Assembly: GCA_017983635.1 (NCBI GenBank)
Contig: JAGOBA010000007.1
Location: 107,109-171,108 of the forward strand
DNA from: Alphaproteobacteria bacterium
GTDB taxonomy: Bacteria > Pseudomonadota > Alphaproteobacteria > Micropepsales > Micropepsaceae
Length of the DNA: 64,000 nt
Direction: 5' to 3'
The position numbers were made by a program, and so were the translations under genes. Shown here one piece after another: positions 25,279-34,216 of this stretch (within the stretch, counting starts at the first letter, position 1; the number at the start of each line of letters is the position of its first letter). The notes under the pieces are model-generated. The model did no database searches. It saw nothing but the letters and a program-made list of their open reading frames with translations, and was not told where the DNA came from.

Positions 25279-25355
25279 GTGTGCACGACGAGTGTGCACT
25301 CAAATACGCCCAAATTTTCCCTTTTTGTACCTCTCACTGCACACTGAGCGCACAC
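25279..25355. promoter_or_regulatory. Cluster of four GTGTGC motifs before the integrase gene
   Basis: GTGTGCAC occurs at 25279-25286 and 25292-25299, and its complement core GCACAC at 25339-25344 and 25350-25355. The four copies lie within 77 bases, two per orientation, in the dusA-integrase gap. They could be integrase arm-binding sites or operator sites for element control. An inverted repeat GTAAC-AG-GTTAC lies just left. Confidence 0.45.
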
Positions 25356-25359
25356 GAAC

Positions 25360-26484
25360 TTGGCCACGTTCAAACAGCTCCCTTCCGGCAATTGGCGGGT
25401 CCAGATCCGCCGGAAGGGCCGATATATCGGCGAGAGCTTCCGCCGGCGCAAGGATGCCGAGGAATGGGCCCTAGATAACGAACGACGCATCGACCGCGGC
25501 GAGACCCCGCTATCGCGAGCGCGCATCGACCCTACCCGTCTTGAGGATCTCATCGATCTTCACCTTCTGGACATGAAAGAAGTGGGCAAGTGCCCGCGGC
25601 GATCGAAGGCCTTCAGTCTGGAGTCCCTCAAAAAGAAGTTGGGTTCGGTGAAGCTCGCAGGTCTTACGCGGGAGCGCTTGATCCAGTTTGGGCGCGACAG
25701 AGCGAAGGAGGGTGCAGGGCCCGTCACCGTGGCTATGGATCTTACGTATTTGAAGACGGTGATTGCACACGCGGCCGCCGTCCATGGTCTCAAAGTGTCC
25801 GGCGAGCAGGTCGACCTCGCTCGGCTGGCGCTCAAGCGACTGGGCATCGTCGGCAAAGGGCGCGTCCGCGATCGCCGACCATGGCCGGACGAGATCACCC
25901 AGCTCATCGACTACTTTGAGAGCAACGAGCGCCAGCTTATTCCCGTTGGTCGCCTGATCCGTTTCGCAATTGCTACGGCAATGCGCCAGGACGAAATCTG
26001 TCGCATTCGGTGGGACGACGTCGATCCCCGCGGCAAGACAGTGCTCATTCGTGATCGGAAGGATCCCCGCGAAAAGGACGGCAACAATCAGAAGGTGCCG
26101 CTGCTCAGCGCCACTGGGTACGACGCCTGGGCGATCGTCCAGGAGCAAAGAGCGATCAGCGGGCGCATGGAACGCATCTTTCCCTATAGCGGGAAGTCAG
26201 TGGGCACCGCGTTTCGGAGGGCTTGCGTGGAGCTCAAGATCGAAGACTTGCATTTTCACGATTTGCGACACGAAGCTGCGAGTCGATTGTTTGAAGCCGG
26301 CTTCACAATCGAGCAGGTTGCGCTCGTCACAGGGCATCGCGATTGGAAGATGTTAAAGCGGTACACCAACCTGCGGCCAGAAGATCTGCACCGGCTGAAG
26401 GTCTCGAAGCCGCAGGCTGAAGGCGCTGGAGAAGAGTCGGCGCCGAGCGCGACGAACAAGAAAACCATTCTCGCTGCCGAGTAG
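25360..26484 (+). CDS. int: Tyrosine recombinase (integrase) of the dusA-inserted element
   Basis: 374 residues with a TTG start. N-terminal DNA-binding arm NWRVQIRRKGRYIGESFRRR, core-binding helices, then the catalytic domain: first Arg in ATAMRQDEICRIRWDDV, Lys in LIRDRKD, HDLRHEAASRLFEAG (HxxR), and VTGHRDWKMLKRYTNL with the nucleophile tyrosine. All catalytic residues are present, so it should be active. It is divergent from dusA. The C-terminal 30 residues are charged and nonconserved. Confidence 0.92.
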   Translation: MATFKQLPSGNWRVQIRRKGRYIGESFRRRKDAEEWALDNERRIDRGETPLSRARIDPTRLEDLIDLHLLDMKEVGKCPRRSKAFSLESLKKKLGSVKLAGLTRERLIQFGRDRAKEGAGPVTVAMDLTYLKTVIAHAAAVHGLKVSGEQVDLARLALKRLGIVGKGRVRDRRPWPDEITQLIDYFESNERQLIPVGRLIRFAIATAMRQDEICRIRWDDVDPRGKTVLIRDRKDPREKDGNNQKVPLLSATGYDAWAIVQEQRAISGRMERIFPYSGKSVGTAFRRACVELKIEDLHFHDLRHEAASRLFEAGFTIEQVALVTGHRDWKMLKRYTNLRPEDLHRLKVSKPQAEGAGEESAPSATNKKTILAAE

Positions 26485-26684
26485 CCGCGCCGCCGCCATG
26501 TCGCGCGGAAAAGCCGCCGTCGCTATGTGATGCGATCCATGATGTGGGAACCGATGGTCAATCGGGCGGCGAAACGTAGTCACAAAAGGTGCATGCCTGC
26601 CAAATCTGTGACCGCTGCAAAACGCCCAAATTTCCTTAAAAATCAGAGCACGATTACCGGACCACGTCGCCTCGTCGGTTCAAG

Positions 26685-26999
26685 CTTGTGCTGAACCCCG
26701 CAGCCGGAATCCCAACCGAACTGAAGGTGCGAGGCACCCGCTGGCTAACAGGCGACGAGTTCGTGACGCTCTACCGTTGGCTCGAACATCCAACCGCTCC
26801 GGTGCATCCGCCGTACTCGCGCGCAGTGCGCGTGCTTATGCTGACCGGTCAGCGCGTCGAGGAGATTGCGCGGCTACATGTCGATCAGTGGGACGCGAAG
26901 GAAGAAATTATCGACTGGTCCAAAACCAAGAATGGCAAGCCGTACGCTATCCCTGTCCCTGCCCTAGCAGCTGACCTGCTCGGATCGACTGTGACGTGA
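26685..26999 (+). pseudogene. Fragment of a second tyrosine recombinase
   Basis: About 103 residues. NPAAGIPTELKVRGTRWL joins to RAVRVLMLTGQRVEEIARLHVDQWD, the integrase box I region with the catalytic Arg, then IIDWSKTKNGKPYAIPVP with the beta-hairpin Lys. Box II (HxxR, H/W, Tyr) is missing: a stop follows soon after. Upstream catalytic-domain start and arm domain are also absent. It is a remnant of another integrative element. Confidence 0.75.
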
Positions 27000-27157
27000 G
27001 CTCAAAGAGTTACGACCGATGGACGTATATGCCTGAGAAACGGGAGGCGATGGTCAGATGGAATGCGTTTGTCTCTGCTCCTGAGCGCACCACGCCTGAA
27101 GTAGGCTGCCTAGGCTCGAACGCTATTCGCCTTTCACGGGTCGAGTCTGAGCGACGC

Positions 27158-30100
27158 TCAACCCTTCCTCTTCTTCCGCTGCATGAATGACAGTACCTGC
27201 TCGACGCTAATAGGATCCCCCAAATCATCCAAAGCCGTATCGTCGAGCTTACCCTTGGCGCCCGCCAGGGCCCACCTCACACCAGCGTGGTTCGGCGGCA
27301 GCATCCGCGCGATGCGCTCGGCGGCGCCTGCATCCCGGTCGCGCACGACCCAGATCGCGAGCAGCAGTAATACCCGACGCTTCTCGATCGCAGACAAGGC
27401 TTCGGCGACTTTGATGACGTCGTCGATTTCGCTTCGCACTGAGAGGAGCAGCAGCAGCCGAGATGCGACGCCCTCTATCCTCGTTCCAAGCAGCTGCGGC
27501 GTGATCCGGCTAATTGTCTCGGGCGTAACTTGCTCATAGCCGATCATGAGCGCGGTCGCAGCGGCAAACCGCACGATCCGTCGCCCCGGACTGACTGCGA
27601 TTTCGAACAGCCGTTCCTGGAAGCTCGAGTCCGCCGCGCGCACAAGCAGTGCGAATGTCTCATGGCGGACATCCGAGTCGCGAGTGTCGATCGCGAGATG
27701 GTAGAGCTCGTCGGCCACGCCGTGGTCGAGCATACCGGACTTCCCGATCGCCGCGATCGCGGCCTGGGCAATGGGGTAGTCGTCCTCCTCTCCCTGATAC
27801 GACGAGCGAGGAGACCAGTCGTCCTTCGCGAGAACGAGCAGTGCAGGGAGGTGCTGAGCGTGCGGCTTGGCGTCGAGCAATTCCACGAGCGCACTGCGCA
27901 CTGGACTGCCCTTGTGCTGCGCAAGCGCAAGCAAGGGTTCAGGCATGGGCGGCTCGATCGAAGAGGCCAGTGCCTTAAGGGCGCGCGCGACCACACTGGC
28001 GAACTTGTGCGAGAGCCCCGCCTCGACCTCTGCCGTTATACCGTGGCGGATCGCGGCGTCGATCGCTTCGACGGCATGGTTGGCCTCCTCGGTGTTGGCG
28101 AGCAGCCATTGCACGTCATCCTGAACGAGCATCGGCAGATACTCATCCAAACTGACCCGGAAGAGACGCAGTTCCTCGCTCGATGCCATGACATGCGCTA
28201 ATAGCTCGCGCGGGTCGTCGGAGAGCGTCGGCGTCGCCTTCGTTTCCAGCGCGAACTTCGCATCACTAATCTCCTTGAAATGAGCCGGTAGAAGCGCAGC
28301 GGCCCGATCGGCCGCTTCATTGTGACGGATCCCGTCGAAATCTGACCGTTGACAGCGCATCGCCCCAAGATCGATGGCCATCTCGACGAGACGGCCTTCC
28401 TGTCCGCGTTCGGCGAGCGTTTTGCAGATCCGGGGCAGCCGCTCCACGGCCCGCTCAACGAGGCAGGTCAGCGCCGCGATCCGTACGCCGTGCTGCGGGT
28501 GCCCGTCGAGAATTCGGTTAACCAGCGCCTGTTCGAACCCAGGGTCCCAGGCCTTATTCAACAAATGCCAGAGATGGTCTTCACGATCAGTTCCCCGGCC
28601 TTGAGAGAAAGCCCCCGCGACCTCAGCTGGAGAGGGTGCCTTATCCTTCGCCAGCTCTCGAATCCAATAGTGGAGCAACCGATTGCGGTGGCGATGCTCA
28701 ACAAAATGGCGCCAGCCGACGGTTGCACGAACGCGTTGGACATACGCTTCGAGGAACTCGCCGGCGGTCCAACCATCGTCATCGTCTGCCAGATGCTCGG
28801 CATAATCTTCGCTGTACTCGCCGTTGACGATGGCAAGGTGGATCTCGCTCGCACGCTGGAGATCCGCACTGCTCGGCGTTCGCACCTTGATCGCCTCGTC
28901 GACAATGGTCTCGAACTGCGCAAGGTTGTTGAGCGCGCCTTCAGCAATCGCGTCATGGGAGTTGGTGACGCCAAAGTGCACCGCCGTCGCCGCTGCCGCC
29001 AGGAAGGCGGGCGTCAGTCCCGGCGCCAGCCGCTCTGCTTCGGCAACGAAGTTCGCGCGGAAATCGTCGCGGGCGTGGGGCAGCACCTCGCGGACGAAGG
29101 TCTCTGCCACCGCTCTGACGGCGGGGTCGGCCCGCATGCGCGCGTACCACGCTTCGTCACGTTCGGGTGGTCCCCAGGCGTGCATTCCTCCGAAGCTGGT
29201 ATCGGGCCGGTGAAGGAGGAAGCGCGCGGCTTCCGAGACGTTGCTGGCGGCCGATCCCGCAGCTTCGGCGAGGCTGAGGTTCGCCTCAAACGCTTTGCCC
29301 TCCTTGGCCAGTTCGTCCGCCAGCCACGCGTCGATCTTGGCTTGCGCGGCCAAAGACGGTGCAGGCTTCAGTTCCGGCGTTCGATCGGTCGCGAGGAGCA
29401 TCCGCGCCGAGGCTGCGATACCCCAGTCTTCGCCAGGCCCGTCAGGTGACGCAAGAACATCGACCAGTAGGCGCAACGTCCGCCGCACGACAAGGCGGTC
29501 GCGGTCCAGCGCCTTCTCGATTCCCGCCTCTACCCGCGGATGATAATAGGTGACGGTGCTTTCCGCCTGGCGCAGGTTGCGGGCGGCGATGAAGAACGTC
29601 ACGAGGGGCGAAACGCCTTTCTCGAACTGAGGTCCGTGATCGGCGAGATTCTCCTCAACCTGTCGCAGTAGTCGGAGCGATAGTTTGTCGTTGGCCTTGA
29701 GGAGGCCCCACAGAACAGCGGCCGCCGGGACGTCCCCGCGGCCCTCGATCTGATCGACGACAGTCCGCTCGATCGAATCCTGGTGGGCCTGCCGGATGGC
29801 TTCCGCCACGAGCCCGGCGGGATTGCGGCGCTCCTCGTCATCGAGCGTCGGCAGCGCATCGAAAAACTTCTGAATCTCGAGCGGGGTCGCCAGCTCGGCG
29901 AGCACCGAGCCTTCGCTTTCCTTAGCGAGCGGCTGCAGTTTGCGAGGTAGCGCATCGATCCGCGTCCGGTAGAGACGCCGGCGCTCCGCCCCGCCATAGT
30001 GTTCCGCCTCCAAGCCCACGCGCCATGGCTTCACCATGTCCAGCGCGCCCGCACTCTGGGCGACGTCGAGTCGCGACGTCGCTACGATCATCCGATCCGG

Positions 30101-31120
30101 ACGCGCTTGGGCGAAGAATTGAGCCAGCTGGTCATTCCAGGGCCGGCTTTTCGGATCGAAGTCGTAGCGCCCCCAAGGATCTTCGATGTCGTAGAGGACG
30201 GGCGGCTCCGTCGTGTCGTTTCGCAGCTGCTCGGGGCCCAACGTAATTGGCACGCGCGAGAGGCCCGGCACCTCCTGGCGCAACTCGTCATAGAGCTTCC
30301 GGGCAGCCATCGTCTTACCCGTCCCGGATTGGCCGATTATCAAGGCCCCGTGACGCTTGGCGATGGATAAGCGCAATTCGCCCCAGTTGGTCGGGTGGAC
30401 GTAGTGGTCGAGTTCCGGCGAACTGGCAATATGACCATCATGGCGCCGGATGATTTGCTCCAGTTGGGTGCGCGTCCAGCGACCACCCCCAGCTCCGCCG
30501 ATCCGTACGCGCGCCTGCTCCCGTAGTGCCCGACGGCACTCCTCAAGTCTGGCATTGGGGACCCGGAAGCTCTCGGTTAGTAGCGTCTTGATATCGGTGG
30601 CGAGGCGCTCCTGATCCTCGTTGCCGATGACGGCAACGCGCCCAGCCGAACCGCTCGGGAGCGTGCCCTTGATGCTTGAAGGCATGTTGGGCGACTGCGG
30701 CCAGTTGCCCGGGCGGCGGACGCGCAGCCCCTTCGTTCCCCCGTTTAGGCCGGCGGTGGTGACGAGCAGATAGCGGGCCTTCGGGTCCTTGAGCCTGTTG
30801 GCAGCCGAAGGCCGTGCCTCTCCGTGTTGCAGCAGCGCCTTGACGCCAGCGACCGTCCAAGCATCCCCACCGCGCAGCTTTGCTTGAACGATCAGACGAT
30901 ACCCGTCCAAGTGGGCAGTGCTGGTCAACCGGCCAGGCTCAGTCTCCGCCAAATCTGCCTCGACATCCTCCTCTGACGCGGGCTCCAGGACCAGTTCTTG
31001 GGCGAGCTTGTTGGCAAGCACCAGATCGAGTGCCAGCCAAACAGAGACATCGATCTGGTACTCGTAGCCAGCGATCGACGCACGTCCTGAGCCGCCTTCA
31101 TTTTCTTGTTCTTCGCTCAC
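27158..31120 (-). CDS. Putative defence ATPase: DUF4297-like nuclease + P-loop NTPase + helical repeats
   Basis: 1320 residues, GTG start. Residues 16-22 (IAGYEYQ), an acidic patch near 46-57 and IVQAKLRGG (Q79-A80-K81) form the GYxYQ...(E/D)...QxK pattern of DUF4297/Cap4-like PD-(D/E)XK nucleases. Then a P-loop domain: Walker A GQSGTGKT at 263-270, Walker B VLYDIED at 308-314, and MIVATSR at 344-350 as a sensor. The remaining ~900 residues are alpha-helical repeats of HEAT/TPR type, a usual sensor layout for STAND-type proteins. It resembles AVAST-class and similar antiviral proteins in order, but I cannot place it in a named group. It is flanked by an integrase remnant and a Fic pair. Confidence 0.68.
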   Translation of the reverse strand: MSEEQENEGGSGRASIAGYEYQIDVSVWLALDLVLANKLAQELVLEPASEEDVEADLAETEPGRLTSTAHLDGYRLIVQAKLRGGDAWTVAGVKALLQHGEARPSAANRLKDPKARYLLVTTAGLNGGTKGLRVRRPGNWPQSPNMPSSIKGTLPSGSAGRVAVIGNEDQERLATDIKTLLTESFRVPNARLEECRRALREQARVRIGGAGGGRWTRTQLEQIIRRHDGHIASSPELDHYVHPTNWGELRLSIAKRHGALIIGQSGTGKTMAARKLYDELRQEVPGLSRVPITLGPEQLRNDTTEPPVLYDIEDPWGRYDFDPKSRPWNDQLAQFFAQARPDRMIVATSRLDVAQSAGALDMVKPWRVGLEAEHYGGAERRRLYRTRIDALPRKLQPLAKESEGSVLAELATPLEIQKFFDALPTLDDEERRNPAGLVAEAIRQAHQDSIERTVVDQIEGRGDVPAAAVLWGLLKANDKLSLRLLRQVEENLADHGPQFEKGVSPLVTFFIAARNLRQAESTVTYYHPRVEAGIEKALDRDRLVVRRTLRLLVDVLASPDGPGEDWGIAASARMLLATDRTPELKPAPSLAAQAKIDAWLADELAKEGKAFEANLSLAEAAGSAASNVSEAARFLLHRPDTSFGGMHAWGPPERDEAWYARMRADPAVRAVAETFVREVLPHARDDFRANFVAEAERLAPGLTPAFLAAAATAVHFGVTNSHDAIAEGALNNLAQFETIVDEAIKVRTPSSADLQRASEIHLAIVNGEYSEDYAEHLADDDDGWTAGEFLEAYVQRVRATVGWRHFVEHRHRNRLLHYWIRELAKDKAPSPAEVAGAFSQGRGTDREDHLWHLLNKAWDPGFEQALVNRILDGHPQHGVRIAALTCLVERAVERLPRICKTLAERGQEGRLVEMAIDLGAMRCQRSDFDGIRHNEAADRAAALLPAHFKEISDAKFALETKATPTLSDDPRELLAHVMASSEELRLFRVSLDEYLPMLVQDDVQWLLANTEEANHAVEAIDAAIRHGITAEVEAGLSHKFASVVARALKALASSIEPPMPEPLLALAQHKGSPVRSALVELLDAKPHAQHLPALLVLAKDDWSPRSSYQGEEDDYPIAQAAIAAIGKSGMLDHGVADELYHLAIDTRDSDVRHETFALLVRAADSSFQERLFEIAVSPGRRIVRFAAATALMIGYEQVTPETISRITPQLLGTRIEGVASRLLLLLSVRSEIDDVIKVAEALSAIEKRRVLLLLAIWVVRDRDAGAAERIARMLPPNHAGVRWALAGAKGKLDDTALDDLGDPISVEQVLSFMQRKKRKG

Positions 31121-31352
31121 GCTTCGTCACTTCCATTAGTTCGACCCGCCCTCGGCTAGCATAAGCCAAGTGCAGGGCCGCAATCCGACTTCCTAAAACT
31201 GGCGCCGGCGCGACCACGCCCTTGTGGCTCGGCAAGGCTGTCTGGGTGTTCTTTCCGTTTATGCGTCGCCTCCACATGGTGGATTCGGAGGTCCGCCAGG
31301 TTGGCCGGCTAGCCCACGGCGCAGCGCAGAGATTTGGCGCGCCGTCGATTTC

Positions 31353-31934
31353 TTACGATCGAGAAAACCGTATCAACGGTGCGAAGTCATGCCTGTCGGC
31401 GGCGCGCAGTGCATCAAGGTAGGCGCTGCGCGCTTCGCCCAAACCGTGGATCGTCTTTCGTCCCCAGCTGAAAGGAACTCGCCCGAGCGCGACGGCGGTT
31501 GCGTCGCCGACGAGCCGCGACCAGCGTGCGTTGCCGTTGGGAAATGGGTGCACCCACACGAGCGCATGATGATACCGCACCGCGATTTCATCCGGCATGT
31601 ACGTCGAGTGAGACGCCCAGCCTTTAGCCTCGGCAATGACGCGTTCGAGTTCCGGCGCGATCATCGAGGGCGCGACGCCGACGTCGCTTGGCGTCGTTCT
31701 GAATTCCCCCGCCCAACGCCAAACCTTGTCGAACATGCGTCGGTGCAGCCCGCGCAAAAACGATTCATCGAAGACGTCGCGCTTGCGCGCAAAAACCCAG
31801 GTCGCGGCTACGAGGATATTGGCCTGCTCGGCTTCGTTGAGTTCACGAGCGAGGGTGACGTGGGGCGAGATCAACCCTTCACGCTCTTGCGGCGTGAGAA
31901 GTGTTGCGTCCTTTCGATTGTCGGCGCCGCTCAC
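31353..31934 (-). CDS. Mobile mystery protein B (Fic/DOC domain)
   Basis: 193 residues. Fic core HPFPNGNARWSR (around residues 131-142) with the catalytic histidine; canonical Fic is HPFx(D/E)GNGR, so the acidic residue is replaced by Asn. The helix before it, FDKVWRWAGEFRTTPSDVGV, is typical of the mobile mystery B family. It starts inside the stop of protein A (ATGA overlap), as in toxin-antitoxin-like or mobile-element pairs. Function (AMP transfer or other) is unknown for this family. Confidence 0.85.
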   Translation of the reverse strand: MSGADNRKDATLLTPQEREGLISPHVTLARELNEAEQANILVAATWVFARKRDVFDESFLRGLHRRMFDKVWRWAGEFRTTPSDVGVAPSMIAPELERVIAEAKGWASHSTYMPDEIAVRYHHALVWVHPFPNGNARWSRLVGDATAVALGRVPFSWGRKTIHGLGEARSAYLDALRAADRHDFAPLIRFSRS

Positions 31935-32383
31935 ACCTCGTCCCAGAGCCGAGCTGGAGTTTTGAGGAGATCGGCCGCCAGCTGGCGGCGTATCTTTTCA
32001 CGAATTTTTCCGTCGTCTACTGACTGGTCGGTGAGCGACATCGTCTGCTCGACCGCACCGATCCTGAGATCGGCGATCTCCAACGCCTTGCGTTCAATCC
32101 GCTCGGTCAAGGGCCGTTCGGGCACAAGTGCGTAGACAACCCGGCATCCCAGCGCATCGGCCGCCCGCTCAAGGGTTTTGAGCGTGATCGAGCCGTCGGC
32201 CTCAGCTTTCTCGATCTCGATAACGCGGGGCTGGGACACGGACAGCCGACGACCGAGTTGGGCGGTCGTCATCCCAAGGGCATGCCGAATTGCGCGAACC
32301 CAGCCGCCCTGCGGCTTTGCCGCGGAAGAGAGAGACCTCAGACCGGCGATCCGCCGATCAAACTGCTCCGACGCGATACTCAT
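31931..32383 (-). CDS. Mobile mystery protein A (helix-turn-helix)
   Basis: 150 residues from the ATG at 32383; the open frame upstream of it adds an AT-rich unrelated stretch. The helix-turn-helix is WVRAIRHALGMTTAQLGRRLSVSQPRVIEIEKAE, with SITLKTLERAADALGCRVVYALVP after it, the mobile mystery A pattern. It probably represses the pair by binding its promoter and/or neutralises protein B. It is coupled to B by a 4-base overlap. Confidence 0.85.
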   Translation of the reverse strand: MSIASEQFDRRIAGLRSLSSAAKPQGGWVRAIRHALGMTTAQLGRRLSVSQPRVIEIEKAEADGSITLKTLERAADALGCRVVYALVPERPLTERIERKALEIADLRIGAVEQTMSLTDQSVDDGKIREKIRRQLAADLLKTPARLWDEV

Positions 32384-32611
32384 GTGACGGGTATGTGTCG
32401 TTATCCACAGACAAGTCAATAGGATATGCCCTATTGACGTTGCGCTTTGCCATAACCTATGGCTTATGTTACACACTCACGTTCCGGCGCAGGAACTCGC
32501 CCGTAGAGGGATCGAGAACCACGGATAGGCGGTTCGCCGACAGTTCCTACGCCGTATATAGTTGAGCTGCGTTGGGTCGACCCGTTTTGGGTCGCAATAT
32601 TGGAACATCAG

Positions 32612-32962
32612 ATGAACCGACATGTTGGGCGCGCCGAGGGCGCGCCGCAAGCCTATCGTCTTCCGCCCGATCAAAAGGGCCTCATGAACGCGCGCACATT
32701 GCCGTCGCCCGAGTTCGACGGGCTGTGGGATGCAATCGTCCTGCCCGACGGCGTAAAGGATCAGCTCCTGTCGCAGGGCGTGCTGAACTTCACCGCGCGC
32801 GCAAAGCTTGAAGCGCAGTCTCTGCCGTTCCACGGCGTGATCTTGCTCGTGGGTTTGCCGGGCACAGGCAAAACGTCGGTCGCGCGTGGCCTCGCATCGC
32901 GCTTGCCGTCCTTATCGGACAGACCTTCAACACGTTTGGAACCGTACGGACATACGAACTAG
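32612..32962 (+). pseudogene. Truncated TRIP13/Pch2-like AAA+ ATPase
   Basis: About 116 residues from the ATG at 32612 (a TTG 12 bases earlier is also in frame). N-terminal part FDGLWDAIVLPDGVKDQLLSQ then LPFHGVILLVGLPGTGKTSVARGLASRL, Walker A GLPGTGKT, is the start of a bacterial TRIP13-like AAA ATPase, a family common in CBASS and ubiquitin-like systems. The frame breaks just after Walker A and continues for ~20 unrelated residues to a stop. Walker B, sensors and Arg finger are missing. In another frame the region to 33021 reads IGQTFNTFGTVRTYELVG, a piece of a different gene, so a deletion or recombination is likely. ATPase function is lost. Confidence 0.72.
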
Positions 32963-33022
32963 TCGGCACTGATGGAAGCGGACGTTATCGGCCTGCTGCT
33001 CTTCTGCATCCATCTTCGTAAA

Positions 33023-34216
33023 ATGAGATCAGTCAAACGAATGTACGCGAACCCCCGCCGCCTGAAAGACGCTCCTCTGCAGTCCGTGCCGCCCTTCGGT
33101 TCGGGTCTGGAGAGTTGTTGCCGTCGGCTAAGCACCCGATCCAAACTCGCGGCCGCCGCGATACGGACAGCGACGAAGAACGAACTCCTTGTGCTTTCGC
33201 AAGGCGAATACTTAGCGAAGCAGGGCGAGTCAGCAACCGCCGCATGGATAATTGAAAGCGGCGAAATCGACGTCGGCAAGCCTCGGCTAAGGGTGCGTCG
33301 GCAAGGCGAGATCGTTGGCGAAGGCGGCCTGCTGAACAAGGCTACGCGATCCACGGACTTGATCGCCGCAGGTCCGGCGCGGGTTTGGTGCATAAGCCGT
33401 GAGGCCGTCGAGAAGCTCTCTGCCGAGGAGCGAGCTGCGGTCTACGAAGCTCTGGCTGCGAGCCTTCTCGAAAAGCTCGAGCAGACTGTTGGTCAGCGGC
33501 ACTCTCAAATGTCGGATCTGGAGGAGAGAGAAAAGCTTTTAAAAGCGTTCGTTCCAAAAAGCGGACTCAGCTTGGTTCGCGCGCGGCTCTTCAATGATCC
33601 AAGCGCGACCCGCATCCACAGAAGTGCCAACGCTGTCGTGTGGTTCTCCGACATCGCTGGCTTTTCGGCGCTCTGCAAGTCCATGTCACCGGAAGAAGCT
33701 GGAACGGCCGCAATCGACCTTCAGACACCGATCATCCGCGCGATCGAAGATCACAACGGAGAGCTCGACAAGTTGATGGGCGATGGCGCGATGGCGTTTT
33801 GGCTGGCGCCAGGCGACGCCATCTCCGAAGAGATGGTCGCAAACGCGGTCGACGCGGCGCTCGCGGCGGCGCGCAATCTGCGCAGCGTTGCTGTAGAGCG
33901 TGGATGGCCACAGGTCCAGGTGCGGATCGGCATTCATTGCGGCAAGGTCCTGATTGGAGACTTTGGCGCCGCCGGTCGTCGGTCATTCACATCGATCGGA
34001 CCCGTGGTGAACACGGCCGCTCGTTACGAGCAAGCACGCGAAACAAGCACCGGCAAGCCGCTAGGCCCAGTGCGTATCAGCCCTGAGATGTGGGCACGCC
34101 TTCCGCTTGCGCAGCAACGGCTCTTTGAGCCGAAGGCGCGGCAATTCAGAGAGAAGACGCCTCCGATGCTTCAGGTGCACCGGCTGCGCGGCAACATCAT
34201 CGGAGAAGTAGAATGA
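33023..34216 (+). CDS. cNMP-binding domain fused to class III nucleotide cyclase
   Basis: 397 residues from the ATG at 33023; an earlier ATG at 32972 and a later one at 33041 are possible. Residues ~54-133 are a cyclic-nucleotide-binding (Crp-type) barrel: LSQGEYLAKQGESATAAWIIESG and GEIVGEGGLLNKATRSTDLIA. A helix follows, then a class III cyclase domain: FSDIAGF at 208-214 with metal-binding D210, LDKLMGDGAMAFW with K250 and second metal Asp D254, and VNTAARYE at 329-336 with transition-state N and R. All catalytic positions look intact. The partner at 34213 overlaps by 4 bases. It is not a standard Pycsar pair because no effector with TIR or membrane domain is adjacent. Confidence 0.82.
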   Translation: MRSVKRMYANPRRLKDAPLQSVPPFGSGLESCCRRLSTRSKLAAAAIRTATKNELLVLSQGEYLAKQGESATAAWIIESGEIDVGKPRLRVRRQGEIVGEGGLLNKATRSTDLIAAGPARVWCISREAVEKLSAEERAAVYEALAASLLEKLEQTVGQRHSQMSDLEEREKLLKAFVPKSGLSLVRARLFNDPSATRIHRSANAVVWFSDIAGFSALCKSMSPEEAGTAAIDLQTPIIRAIEDHNGELDKLMGDGAMAFWLAPGDAISEEMVANAVDAALAAARNLRSVAVERGWPQVQVRIGIHCGKVLIGDFGAAGRRSFTSIGPVVNTAARYEQARETSTGKPLGPVRISPEMWARLPLAQQRLFEPKARQFREKTPPMLQVHRLRGNIIGEVE

